Shown: piece after piece, positions 1 to 9,612 of the stretch
How the letters are laid out: each line of letters starts with the position of its first letter
Position numbering within the stretch: position 1 is the stretch's first letter
From: Emmonsiellopsis sp. PD_33
Lineage: Eukaryota > Ascomycota > Eurotiomycetes > Onygenales > Ajellomycetaceae
Direction of reading: 5' to 3'
Assembly: GCA_032988165.1 (NCBI GenBank)
Contig: JANTQF010000455.1
Coordinates: 1-24,158 of the forward strand
Length of the DNA stretch: 24,158 nucleotides
Position numbers and translations under genes: made by a program
The notes under the pieces: generated by a model
The model's database searches: none
What the model was told of the DNA's origin: nothing
What the model saw: the letters and a program-made list of their open reading frames with translations, nothing else

Positions 1-1369
1 ACGTGCTAGTACGTGTGGGCGTCGCGTGTGCGTGGTACGTGTGCGTGGGCGCGCGCCGGTGGAGTGGGGGGTGTGTTGATCGAATGTGGTCGTGTGTGAG
101 GATGATTAGGTCGGGGGGGCTAGGAAGGAGCGGGTCGTGTTGCTCTGTGCTCCCGCGGGGGGGTGTGGGGGGGTGGGGGAAAGAAGGGAGGGAGAGGGGG
201 GGGGGGGGGGGGGGGGGGGGGAAGAGAGTGAAGAGACAAGAAACACAGCTAGCTGACCCTCACCAGCCTCTTAGATTGAAAACGACCACAACACAATGGC
301 TAGGTTGGTTCTTAGACAGAAACTGATCGAAAGAGGGGAGAAGGGGATGGGATGGACACACACAAAGAGAGAGGAGAAGAGAGAAATGAATGAGGGGTGG
401 AAATCTCCCTTCAGCGCTCACCAAGTAACACCCAAGCTGGCCAGTGATAGCTATGTATATCAAAGAGACACGGGGAGAACTGGACTGGATGGGTGCTTCA
501 TTCACTTGTTTTGTCTCCTTATTTAGTCTCAAAGGGCGGCCTACCTGTTGCTATTGGCATTTGAGATGTTGGCGTCAGGAGATCTCCATCTTAGCCCCTT
601 GCAAGGTCTTCAATTCACTTTGGAGGTGTTGATGAACGACAAGTGAGCTGGGCATGGAGAATATTAAATGGCATGCATAGTTGGGAAAAAAAGAAAAAGG
701 AATATGTGTTGGTTAGCGGACTGACACTTCAATGTCTATCTACACCCTAGAGACATGCATCTTTCTCACTTCATTGAGTTCAATGAAAGAAAAGAAAATG
801 TATTTTTCTTCCCCATCACATCCCCCCCTTTTGTTTGCGCCGTTTATCTCCCTCCTGAAAGAGGGAGTAAAATATAAAGAAAGAAAGAAAAGAAAGAAAT
901 AACCAGTGCCCATTGAACGTTGAAACCCGTTTCTTTCTCCAACATCCCCCCCCACAAAACACACAAAACATGAAACAAACCACCGGAAACAGACTGCAGC
1001 CAACAAGGAGAGGAAGAGGACAAAGACGCCGGGATATCACTGTCTCCAGTCCTCTGGTGGTGAGATGAGACAGTGAGATAAAGAATGAGACAGGACACTG
1101 TCTGATCTATGGAGAATGGAGGGAATGGGGTATGTATGGGGTATACATGATGACACCATATTGGTGAGCACTACCCTGGATATGCATCCTCGCATGGGCT
1201 GATCTATTGTGAACTGTCTGTCATTATCATTTACCTATGCCAGCCAGCGTTATAGACAAAAAGGATGCATGTGTGCGGTAGTTCATGTGTGCAAGTATGA
1301 CACTGTGATGCAGGGGAAAAAACCATCCAAAACCGACTAGATGAAACCAACAACTAACCACCTCATCCA
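1..1369. other. Left-edge intergenic region without a recognisable gene
   Basis: No open frame here resembles a protein. The longest frames are low-complexity Gly/Arg/Trp-rich or Phe/Ser-rich translations lacking any domain. The first 240 bases are strongly G/T-rich and include a long G homopolymer. From about 780 to 970 the plus strand is rich in A/G and C tracts. The stretch just right of 1300 is the 3' flank of the proline dehydrogenase gene, which ends at 1370. A noncoding RNA cannot be excluded. Confidence 0.6.
196..221. repeat. 26-base poly-G homopolymer
   Basis: An uninterrupted run of 26 G lies inside a G-rich stretch (about 105-240) that has several other G runs of 5-7. Long G homopolymers are rare in fungal genomes, can form G-quadruplexes and are hard to sequence, so the exact length may be unreliable. 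Confidence 0.9.
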
Positions 1370-2941
1370 TCACCCATAAAAACCCCCCCTCACCCTCCTC
1401 CACAACTCCCTCCCCATCGCCCGCCTCGTCTCCTCCGTCCTAGCCGCCGCATCTCTATTCTCCTCCGCCCTCCGCAGCAGATACCGCGTACACTCGCCCA
1501 CACTACCCCACACGAGATACTTGTACGCCTTCGGCACCTCCAGCTCCAGCCCATCCGCACCCCCAGCGCCAGCGCCAGCACCATTCCGTTCGCGCGCCAG
1601 CTTCCCCCTCTGCACAAGCTCACAGCTGATATCATCCGCCATGCCAGATAACTGACCATAAGCCATTTCGATCCTTTGGGATCCCGCGCGCATCTGTTCG
1701 TTGCGGATGGCTAGGGCGCGTTGGACAGAGACGCGGTTGTGCGAGGCCAGGACGAGGTCGACGGTTGGGAATTGGCTAGTCTCGCTGCTGCTGCTGCTCT
1801 CATGAGAAAGATCCGTCCTCAACACCCCTCCATACCGCCGTCTAATCAACGACTCAGCAATATCATCATACGCCCTATCCGTCCCGTCCTTGCGATCCCA
1901 GATGAGTTCTCTCGCCTCAGTCCCCAGATACGCGCCACGGACCAACTTGACACCGAGACTGAACCCCTCCGCAGCCGCGACAGCCATATGGCCCCGTAGC
2001 GTCGCGGGCGTGGATCGGAGATAGGCCTGATAGGTCCCATAGACGAGCGCCCCCCCTTCGCCCGCGGGCCCACCCCTATTATACCTCCGCTGGAACCCCA
2101 GCGCCCAATCATCAATCGCAGGCTGGAACGCCTGCTGCTCCGCATCGATCAGCAAGCGGACATTGCGCGCCTTTGCCCGCTCGCAGATCTCAACCATGCC
2201 CTGCTCCAGCGCCGCCAGCGGCGGCTGCCGATGGACCAGCTGGCGCAGGGACCCTTTCCCTGCACCCGTGAACTTTATCGCTACGAAGTCTCCGGCGTCG
2301 GCTAGGTCGACTGTTGCGAGGGTTCCTTGCTTCCAGGAGGAGATATCGGCTTGTGCTGCTGCTAGGCTCTTCTCGTCGTCGTCTTTTGCCTGACCCAGGG
2401 ATTCAATCTCCTTCTCATCCATGACGATCTCCTTGGCATAGCCCAGGATTACCCCGCGGAACCCCAGCTTCTTCAACGAGTTGATGCTCACTTTTACCTC
2501 TGCGGGGGTCTCTCCGGCGCAGAACTGCGCGTATAGTGTCTGGCTCAGGATGGTTTTCAGGATGGGGTTGTGGTCTGGGCTTAGAAGGGGTGATTTGGAC
2601 CCGGCCACGGCGGAGAGGAAGGTTAGTGAGGGCGTGAATAGGATGGGCGAGGAGGAAATGGTGGTGACGCAGAGGGAACGGAGGATTTTGGATAGGGGGA
2701 ATATCGAGAGTGGTGGGGGCGGGGAATGAGCGGTAAAGGGCGCAGTCGGGTTCGTGGTGGCATATCCTGATCCTGATCCAGTTCCTGGACCGAATGGCGG
2801 ATTGGCTTGCTGGCGCGGCCCGTTATGGGTGTATCTAACCGTGTCCACCTGCCGGAATGCGGGTGATAAGCTGGCATTATGGTGCCTGGGGGATATGAGG
2901 AACCAGGAGTTGGCGGGTTGGAAGGTGAGTTTCCCGCGCAT
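1370..2941 (-). CDS. prnD: Proline dehydrogenase (proline oxidase), mitochondrial, FAD-dependent
   Basis: This gene encodes a 523-residue single-exon protein. By family knowledge it oxidises L-proline to pyrroline-5-carboxylate in mitochondria using FAD, the first step of proline catabolism. Family motifs appear in order: LLIDAEQQ (263-270), YGTYQAYLR (301-309), KLVRGAYLG (332-340), LASHN (398-402), YGQLSGMAD (428-436), and a C-terminal segment around 473-496 ending RRAEENR that carries typical substrate/FAD-contacting residues. Residues 1-75 are rich in Arg, Ser, Pro and Gly with few acids, consistent with a mitochondrial presequence. The ATG at 2941 is the first in frame. A Ser run (382-386) and a Gly-Ala repeat (454-461) are low-complexity inserts. 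In Aspergillus the orthologue sits in the prn cluster, but no other prn gene is visible here. The symbol is transferred by family. Confidence 0.93.
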   Translation of the reverse strand: MRGKLTFQPANSWFLISPRHHNASLSPAFRQVDTVRYTHNGPRQQANPPFGPGTGSGSGYATTNPTAPFTAHSPPPPLSIFPLSKILRSLCVTTISSSPILFTPSLTFLSAVAGSKSPLLSPDHNPILKTILSQTLYAQFCAGETPAEVKVSINSLKKLGFRGVILGYAKEIVMDEKEIESLGQAKDDDEKSLAAAQADISSWKQGTLATVDLADAGDFVAIKFTGAGKGSLRQLVHRQPPLAALEQGMVEICERAKARNVRLLIDAEQQAFQPAIDDWALGFQRRYNRGGPAGEGGALVYGTYQAYLRSTPATLRGHMAVAAAEGFSLGVKLVRGAYLGTEARELIWDRKDGTDRAYDDIAESLIRRRYGGVLRTDLSHESSSSSETSQFPTVDLVLASHNRVSVQRALAIRNEQMRAGSQRIEMAYGQLSGMADDISCELVQRGKLARERNGAGAGAGGADGLELEVPKAYKYLVWGSVGECTRYLLRRAEENRDAAARTEETRRAMGRELWRRVRGGFYG

Positions 2942-3780
2942 GATTTCTTTCTTTTTCCCGCCCCTGCGTCTTCCTTTCCCCGTTCCTTCTCCTTTCCGTT
3001 CTGTCCCCTGGTGATCGAGAGTAGCTCTGTGGTACTCTGAACAATTCCTCTGATCCTTTTATCCAAACCGGCCCATACACAGGCACAACAGGATTTAATA
3101 CCCCGAAGGAGTAAAAGAAATAGAGGGAGAAAGTAGAATAGGTTCCCAACGCTATGTCTATTCCTCCCCCAAATTTTAGGAAAGAAGTAAGGAAGAAGAT
3201 GGATAGACGGCACGGGGGTTAGGATAGGGCACGGCTCTTTTCTTTCCCCGGTAACTAAATCAACAAAAGAATTGTTGTATGATTCGGAAGAGAGAAATAA
3301 CAGCGCAGGAATCAGAACAAGTCAGTCAGCTGGGATTGAGATGGATTTGCCAGGTTAAGTTTAAGTTGTATCAACTGGGACTGGAAAAAAAAAAGAGAGG
3401 GGGAGCCAGAAAAGGGTAATGTCCAGCCTAGGTAGCTAGGTAGATAAGTAGGCAGGTAATATCTATAACAAGCAGGTGTTTGATATACATTATCAAATAG
3501 ATAGATAAATCGACTGGCTGATGGATGGGATAACTAAACTAAAGGGGCAAAAATGTCCCCTTTTTTTTCTTGCCCCGCCTCACAGAGACACACATATCTA
3601 CATGTCCCAGGTGTCTGGCAGCCAGGCATATATAGCTGTCAGGTCGCATCAGTAACCAGACCGGACGGGACTGGACAGGACTGGAACTGATAGGGGTGCA
3701 TTTGAACAGCGCATGCATCCATCGTATCGTCCAGCTGGCTGGCTGGCTGTCTGATAAGCTGGCGCTGGCTGGTTTGGTTG

Positions 3781-3815
3781 GATCGGATAGGTCGGGATAG
3801 GTCGGGATAGGATAG
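3781..3815. repeat. Short tandem repeat, 10-bp unit GTCGGGATAG
   Basis: There are two perfect copies (3791-3810), flanked by an imperfect copy on the left and a half copy on the right. It follows a run of CTGG units and lies in the proline dehydrogenase upstream region. Confidence 0.8.
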
Positions 3816-4016
3816 CATTGGGGGATGGAGGGGGTATCCGTGTTTAACCTGCTGGCTGGCTGGGGGAGGATGTGGGATGTTGGATGGTGGTTGGTGGTTG
3901 GTTTGGTGGTGGATGGCCCAGGATGGGATGATGAGGGGAAGGAGATGTGCGGGGGTGAAGGTGTCTATAGAACCAAAATGTTTAGTTCTGAAGTATATGT
4001 GTGGCCACCAGATTAT

Positions 4017-4034
4017 ATTATTATTATTATTATT
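4017..4034. repeat. (ATT)6 microsatellite
   Basis: Six perfect ATT units lie between the proline dehydrogenase upstream region and the phosphotransferase relic. Confidence 0.9.
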
Positions 4035-4208
4035 TGGGAGACTTTTAGGCCGTGGTATTTATCTGAGACTGACGCATATTTAGCTGAATGAATTAACTAC
4101 ACACTATTGTACCTAACATTTCGACCAGCGATAAAAAATAACCCCCGAAAGAAAACCCTACACCAGCCCATGCCTAGGAAGAAAAAGGCCCACCGAGCAC
4201 TTCAATAT

Positions 4209-4728
4209 CTAGGAGCCACAGATCTCATCCGTCGTCAGATGTTCATCCAACTTCCCCTCCGCCGCTTGCTCCATCTTCATCTGGAAAAACCCGCCCGGTT
4301 AGCTCAGTCTGCTCGTCCACGCTTAGAAGCGCAATCCTATCCTCAATCGACGTAAACTCCCCATAATATCTCTTGTCGGTAAATTTCCAGTAGATATCAT
4401 CAAACGCGAAGCTACACTGGATGCGATTTTCTTAAACAGACAGCGGGCAACGTATTTTCTTTTGCAATCCATCAAAATCGTCGACGCCGTCATTGCGCTG
4501 CGTTTTGAGATGCCGTATATGGTCTTCGGCGAGCGCAACGAAGTAGTCTGTTGCAGTTGAGAATGGCCCTTTGGATATCTCCTGAGGAGGGAAGTTGGCA
4601 ATCCACCCGGCTTCAAGTGGAATGGCGGGAATGGGCGAGTGCCACCTCAATTGAACTTGAGTTTATACGCTACCGACGACACACGGATAGATATCAATGG
4701 AGGCCTGAATCGACGTTGTCAAAAGGCG
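4209..4728 (-). pseudogene. Decayed fungal phosphotransferase (APH-like) relic, C-terminal part
   Basis: Four protein-like pieces lie collinear on the minus strand but in shifting frames. They are a piece ending SSVAYKLKFN (about 4728-4655); RWHSPIPAIPLEAGW through GPFSTATDYFVALAEDHI (4647 down to about 4490); DCKRKYVARCLFKKIA in another frame (about 4470-4420); then FAFDDIYWKFTDKRYYGEF and IEDRIALLSVDEQTEL back in the former frame. The last piece is MKMEQAAEGKLDEHLTTDE in a third frame, ending at TAG 4209. An in-frame TAA (4432-4434) also interrupts it. From memory of the family, these match the region before and after the catalytic core of fungal aminoglycoside-phosphotransferase-like kinases. 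The core with its Asp-rich catalytic and metal-binding motifs is missing between ARCLFKKIA and FAFDDIYW, so the relic cannot be active. Family assignment is inference. Confidence 0.5.
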
Positions 4729-5212
4729 CAGTGGGGGTTCGTCCTCTATCAGTGGAGTCAGTGGAAGAGACAGAGTACACCCATCCAGACACAGCGGAGT
4801 CATGTTGCATCACATCGCAGAGAGGGGGAACGAGCGAGTTGGAGATGCAGGAAGTAGGAAAAGGGAAAGCTGTAATCTGCTCGATTATCATAGCGTACAG
4901 TAAATCCAAGTAATATAGATCCAGTTGAAGAAAAGGGAAGTCGAAAAGAGGGGTAAACGCTGATAAAAATCCAAAACTCCAGACTGCCCCGTGGTATAAA
5001 TAAAAAACGGCCGGTTCCCCGAAAAAAAAAAGCCCTGACGCTCGCTCCGTGTCCCCAAAATGCTTTTGCAAATATCAAATCGGTGTTTCGTTTCGTTGAG
5101 AATAATAAATAGCATCCATCCTGCAGCAATGAGAGACAAATGTTGAAAGTCATCCCGGTCATGAAAGACATGAATAGAGTGAGTGAGTAGACTTGACAAA
5201 CAGGGACTCAAG
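4729..5212. other. Intergenic region between the relic and the MsrA gene
   Basis: Frames in this stretch are Phe/Leu/Tyr-rich with no recognisable domain. The part nearest 5212 presumably holds the 3' untranslated region of the methionine sulfoxide reductase gene. I see no RNA gene. Confidence 0.5.
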
Positions 5213-6045
5213 TCACTCCGATAGGGGTCCAAAGGTACTCCTCACGTAGCTATTCATAAAAAAAAAGCGCAAACAGGTCAGCCCACATTCAATCCCCAGC
5301 CTGAATAACCCCAAACCCGAAAAAGGAAAAATCGAACTAAACTTACTGAGCAGGACACTCATAACCCCCCGGATTATTCTCCAAATACAGCTGATGATAC
5401 TCCTCTGCATCCCACCACTGGCCCGCCGGCACCACCACGGTCGACACCGGCGCCTTCCACCACTCCTTGGCCACCTTCTCCGTGACCGTCTGCGCAATCT
5501 GATGCTGCTCCTCGCCGTGCGTGAAGATCGCGCTCCGGTACTGCGTCCCGACATCCCCGCCTTGCCGGTTTAGAGTCGTCGGGTCGTGCATGCGGTAGAA
5601 GAACTCGAGCAGTTGGCGGTATGTGACGATGGACGGGTCGAAGATTACGCGGAGGGCTTCGGCGTCTGTACATGTACAATACAGCACCACGGTTAGTTAA
5701 CTGGTGTATATAGATATGCATTTGAAAAGGAGGAGGAGGCAACATACGCCCCGTTCTCCCCGAGCAAACACTCCGATACGACGGATGGTTGGTGTCTCCG
5801 CCGCAATAGCCAACCTTGGCGTCCAACAGGCCCTTCCCGTTGCCAAACGTCTTGCGGAAGAGGTGCTCGACGCCCCAGAAGCAGCCGGCGGCGATTGTGG
5901 CTTCTTGCGCGTTGGCGGGGAAGCCCCGGGCTGCGAGCGATTCCTGGGTGATGGGGAGGGAGAGGGAGAGCGAGGTGGTGGTGGAGAAGAGGCGCATCAT
6001 GCGCGCGGTGAAGGGGGGGATGACGGACGAGAGAGGGAAGGCCAT
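5213..6045 (-). CDS. msrA: Peptide methionine-S-sulfoxide reductase MsrA
   Basis: Three exons, 6045-5748, 5665-5347 and 5249-5213, join in frame to 217 residues. Intron 1 (82 nt) starts GTATGT and ends CAG; intron 2 (97 nt) starts GTAAGT and ends TAG. The enzyme reduces methionine-S-sulfoxide in proteins, with electrons usually supplied by thioredoxin. The catalytic motif GCFWGVE is at 54-60 with Cys55 as nucleophile; GYCGG (79-83), TGHAEALRV across the first splice, and YRSAIF follow. The last exon adds only a partial codon plus 11 residues (HYVRSTFGPLSE), restoring the family C-terminus after GGYECPA. Without that splice the frame would stop after CPAQ. Residues 1-32 lack acidic residues and are Ser/Thr/Arg-rich, which suggests mitochondrial targeting. 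Internal Met16/17 could start a cytosolic form. Confidence 0.92.
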
Positions 6046-6701
6046 TGGGACTGATTAGGTGGGATTGGAGAGATGATGTACTGTGTGTTGGATTGGAGTT
6101 GTGTCAGGGAGAAGAAGAAAGGGAGTCTGATATTTATTTTATTTTGCGGGCGATTGCGAGCTCGGAGAGTCAGAGCTGTGAGGTTCTCCACTTTGGCGAT
6201 GGCGTCATCGCCGCCTAGAACATATTTGGAAGCATTGATTCCAGAGAGATATTTGGAATCATGATCCTGCAAATATACTCCGTACGCCTGGGGAATATAT
6301 TTCCGATTATTGATGTTCTCATATTTTGTGGCTATTATTTACTATTTCAAATATTTTTGTGGTGTGGAAACATGGCTTTTTGTCATCTCCCAAATATAGA
6401 CGTTTCTTCAACGGCCACTCATTGATATCCCATGTCTCTTCCAAGCATCCTACGTGCGTATAGAGCTGTATATTACATATATAGCTCAATGTACTAGCAA
6501 AGTCTAGAATATGTTGCCAGCCTTTCCAACCGTCAATCAACCAGGAGCAGAGCCGTTCTAGGGCCATGCAAGAACCAGGCTTTTACAGCAAGAAAATATC
6601 CAGAACTGCTATATCACCATTTATAAAACCCGTCTTGCCCAAGATATCCAAAGCTAGTTCCAAGAATAACTCTTAATACCCCCAAGGCTGGTTTTATTTT
6701 A
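6046..6701. other. Intergenic region, AT-rich, with repeated CAAATAT-type words
   Basis: This holds the MsrA promoter and the 3' flank of the transporter gene, both minus strand. The word ATATTTGGAA occurs at 6222-6231 and 6249-6258, and CAAATAT at 6270-6276 and 6391-6397, in an AT-rich patch. A minus-strand frame of 82 codons (6567-6319) starts with ATG but has no recognisable domain. It may be chance or a relic. Confidence 0.4.
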
Positions 6702-8573
6702 TCAGCCTTCATGCGCATGGCGAGGTTTACGCGGAAGCAACATCCACAAGACCGTGATGGCTACCAGCATCGCCAGGACAAATGGCTGCAAGCTCTGCAC
6801 CCCGTGTGGCTGGGCGATGGCGCCCGCAAGGAACGGGAGACTATAATCGCACAGTTGTTAGATGGTCTGAAGGACTCTGCGCTCCAAGTACTGATAATGG
6901 CCTAGCCAGGGGTTACTCACATAGCTGCGCCACCGCCTGCGAATGAAGACGCGATCCCAATTCCAGGAGTGTGCAGATGCTTTGGGAGAAGTTTTGCTGC
7001 GACGACGATTGCGCCGGGGAAGAGGGGTCCTGTGAAGAATCCGATGAGAGAGACCGCAATGGCCGAGACGACGAATTTGGGGACAAGCCAGAAGACGAGC
7101 TCAAGAGCAATTGATATCACCAGGTAAATGGTGATGGCTAGCCGCTCGCCTGTTAGTCTACATAGTTAGCGACGGGTAGGCGGTTATTTGTGAGAATGAT
7201 AGGCTTCCCTAGTAGTTCGTTCACGAAACCCAGCACAAGCCGTCCGGCTGTGATGCCTGCCCAGAATCCTGTAGGGATAAGACCGGATTCGAGCGCATCT
7301 CCGTCACGGACTTGCATCATGAACTCAACAATCCAACCGCCAATGGATACTGTGGGATTTTCGCCGTTAGCTTGTGGCTTCGAGTCCTTCCATTCATGGG
7401 CGAATCAGACATACCCTCAACACCCATATAGACGAAAAGGAACAACGCCGTCACCCACGTCACCCTATTCTTAACAGCCTCAGTTGTCCTCGTGCCTCCT
7501 GCTGAGCCTGGCGTTTTGCGATTATTCTCCCGGAACCGCTCAGCATTTTCCTGCCAAAACATCGCAACACTGCCAACCAGTTCCAGCGCGGAACCACCGA
7601 CCAGCGTGTAATAGAACAACCACCAATCCAGCCCAGCATTGATCATCCCAGTCGCAATCGTCGGACTCACCGTCGCTCTGAAACAAAATATTTCATTATC
7701 GTCAGCTAAACAGGCAAAGCAAAAACCACCAAACAAAAACCCCATACATCCACGACGGAAAGGGAAAAAAAAAAGAAAGAAACCACAAGGCACAAACCCA
7801 AGCCCATAAAACGCATGCAAGAACCCCATCAGCGCATTCGCATTAACCATATCCCCCACCCAGGCATTCCACGCAGCATCGATCAGCCCATTCCCAAAGC
7901 CCACAATCGCATACGCGACCAGGAACACGGGATACGGAGGCCGGATTGCCATGATCAGGAACGGAATGAGATGGCATAGCGGGCCGATGATCGCGATCCC
8001 CCGCTGGCCAAAGGTCATGTGCACCTTGTTCACGGCGATGGTTGCGAGCGCGTAGCCGGCGAAGGGGGTCATGAAGATTAGAGAGACGACTGTGGTTGAG
8101 AGGTGGAAGTCGGCGCGGATCTATATATATATATATAAAAAGGGGGGGGAGGTGTTAATCTGCTAATCCTTTGAAGAGATAGCTATCGATATGTAGCATA
8201 TCATCATGGTGCACTCGGTACATACATATGGAACCAACGCCTACAGAACCCAAAAAAAACTGTCAGCCGGCTGGATAGCACACGTTCGTTATATCATCCC
8301 GAAACTCCAATAAATGGGCTACTACTATACCCCATAAACCCCATCACTCCCACCCACAATCGCAAAGCTAATAAAAGTAACAAGAATCTTCCACTTGTTG
8401 ATTGCGGGCTCATTCCACTTCTGCTTCACGCGTGCAATTGGCGCGGTTGCGCCGGGGGCAAAAGATTCAAGTTGTTGTTCGACCTCTCGCTCCGCTAGCC
8501 CTGCCGATAATACTTGATGCTGCTGTTGTAGTTTCGCCCTCGCGGGGAGTTCGATTGTTACTGAGGTCGACAT
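6702..8573 (-). CDS. Major facilitator superfamily transporter (seven exons, one defective-looking donor)
   Basis: Exons 8573-8331, 8240-8226, 8120-7798, 7677-7415, 7349-7209, 7149-6921 and 6840-6702 join to 450 residues with every phase agreeing. The protein is a polytopic membrane transporter of unknown substrate. It has a cytosolic tail of about 58 residues, then hydrophobic helices beginning WKILVTFISFAIVGGSDGVYG, with family-like FVLAMLVAITVLWMLLP near the end. It resembles the fungal MFS group that includes yeast Bsc6 and fucose-permease-like proteins (from memory). Exon 2 is a 15-nt micro-exon encoding ALVPY. Exon 5 must end at ...CTAG to give the expected NELLG-ERLAITIY junction, but the intron then begins GGAAGC, not GTAAGC. 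If that intron is retained, translation stops after about 346 residues, losing the last helices. The ATG at 8573 is the first ATG; an upstream TTG frame was not used. Confidence 0.82.
7150..7208 (-). other. MFS intron 5 with GG instead of GT at the donor
   Basis: The expected 59-nt intron runs from 7208 to 7150. It ends CAG and has a GCTAAC branch-like site about 15 nt upstream of the acceptor. Its first six bases are GGAAGC, matching the usual GTAAGC donor except at position 2 (plus-strand base C7207 where A is expected). Removing exactly this interval joins CTA-G to GC-GAG, giving Leu-Gly-Glu-Arg in frame, as expected for the family. The nearest GT in the right phase would start GTTTCG upstream and would delete seven residues. 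Confidence 0.7.
8122..8137. repeat. (TA)8 microsatellite next to a splice acceptor
   Basis: Eight TA units form the end of MFS intron 2 on the minus strand, leading directly into the TAG acceptor at 8123-8121. Length changes here would alter the acceptor-proximal sequence. Confidence 0.85.
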
Positions 8574-9612
8574 TGTTTGTTTGTCTGCGGGGCGGGCTGG
8601 AGAGGGCGAGGAAGGGAATTGGGGGAAGGGAAGGGAAGGGAAGGGAAGCTGGGAGCTGTGAGTTGAAATGGGAGAGGAAATGGATTTGATTCTTCTCAAA
8701 TACTTCCTATTTATTTAACCACTGCTCTCTCAATATTAATGGTTTCTCCCTCCCTCGCTCGATGATCCGGGGGATCTACATTTCAGCGATGCTGGAGATT
8801 AGTAATTACAAAGCAGGGCATGGCCAATGATGGGCATTAAGCAGGGTTCGTATGGGCAAAGCCGTGTCAAAGCATAGTTTAACAACTGCGCCAAGAGTTA
8901 CGCCCTGTCCGGCGGGGTTTAAACCGAATCGGGACCCCGAAAATGTCCTGCGGGCGTTGTCGTGGTGGACAGGGGTTTCTAGCCAATGATGGTTACTTGA
9001 GGAGAATGATGAGCGTCGCGTGTTGAATGGAGACAATGCGGGCTGACTCACGGTTTTCAACGATGACGAAATGATGTTTGTCGATGAGGTCCTGGGTCGA
9101 GAGAATAGTTTCATAGAAAAACCACATATTTATCCATATGCCTTGCGCATTTAGCAGGCTGGGCTTGGCGTTGAAGCAAGTATCCGTCACAATATGCACG
9201 CACGCACACAGGAGAAAGATGAACACATGGAATCGATTCTCGTACTGTACATAGGCAAAACGAATACTAATGGAAACAGAATATCATTCGTCGAAAGCAG
9301 AGCGAAATGAGAAGGGAGAAAAGGTAAAAGAAAAGAGAAAAAACCGAGGCAACCAACAATTGAGACAGACACTGACAAGAAGGCGATTAGCCATCATTGG
9401 GATATATGGAACACGAAGGAAAAGAGAAAAAGAGAGGGAAGAGGAATAACCAGAATACATAATGTCGAAGGGAACTCAACAGAAGGGAAAATGAAAGAAG
9501 AAAATTAAAACAGAACCAAGGACACAATATCAGCCCCTAAGCGCCCCTTACATGCCATCCATAAGCGCCAAAAAGAAATAAAAAACCCTATCTCAACATG
9601 AACACTTCCAGA
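8574..9612. other. Intergenic region between the MFS transporter and kinesin-8 genes
   Basis: This holds the transporter 5' region (sense strand pyrimidine-rich) and the 3' flank of the kinesin gene. The plus strand is A/G-rich from about 9300 to 9520. A short minus-strand frame (9226-8993) has protein-like text such as GIWINMWFFYETILSTQDL followed by a GTGAGT donor-like site at 9054, but no matching downstream exon was found. Two similar words, GCCAATGATGG, occur near 8822 and 8982. Confidence 0.4.
8623..8647. repeat. (GGGAA)5 pentanucleotide repeat in the MFS 5' leader
   Basis: Five perfect units lie 50-75 bases upstream of the transporter start codon. On the sense (minus) strand this is a TTCCC pyrimidine tract, a common type of element near fungal transcription starts. 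Confidence 0.85.

Larger units (their letters stand above)
2942..4208. promoter_or_regulatory. Upstream region of proline dehydrogenase, with GATA motifs and simple repeats
   Basis: No convincing gene lies here. The 70 bases just upstream of the start codon are purine-rich on the sense strand. HGATAR-type GATA motifs, the site recognised by AreA-like nitrogen regulators, occur at 3442-3447, 3490-3495 (reverse), 3502-3507, 3687-3692 and 3752-3757. A CreA-like CCCCGC lies near 3574. Repeats include CTGG units around 3735-3772, a 10-bp GTCGGGATAG repeat at 3781-3815, a TGG-rich stretch at 3877-3915 and (ATT)6 at 4017-4034. Nitrogen control is an inference from family knowledge and motif presence. 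Confidence 0.35.

Noticed and set aside
1..240. Possible telomeric or subtelomeric repeat at the left edge
   Set aside because: The GT/G-rich sequence shows no TTAGGG-type periodic repeat.
1721..2729. Plus-strand frames inside the proline dehydrogenase gene
   Set aside because: They are antisense shadows of a conserved enzyme.
4694..5232. Three overlapping minus-strand frames downstream of MsrA
   Set aside because: Phe/Leu-rich with no domain, and they overlap each other in different frames; probably 3' untranslated and intergenic DNA.
8993..9226. Minus-strand frame with protein-like text and a GTGAGT donor-like site
   Set aside because: No in-frame downstream exon and no identifiable start; kept only as a note in the intergenic entry.
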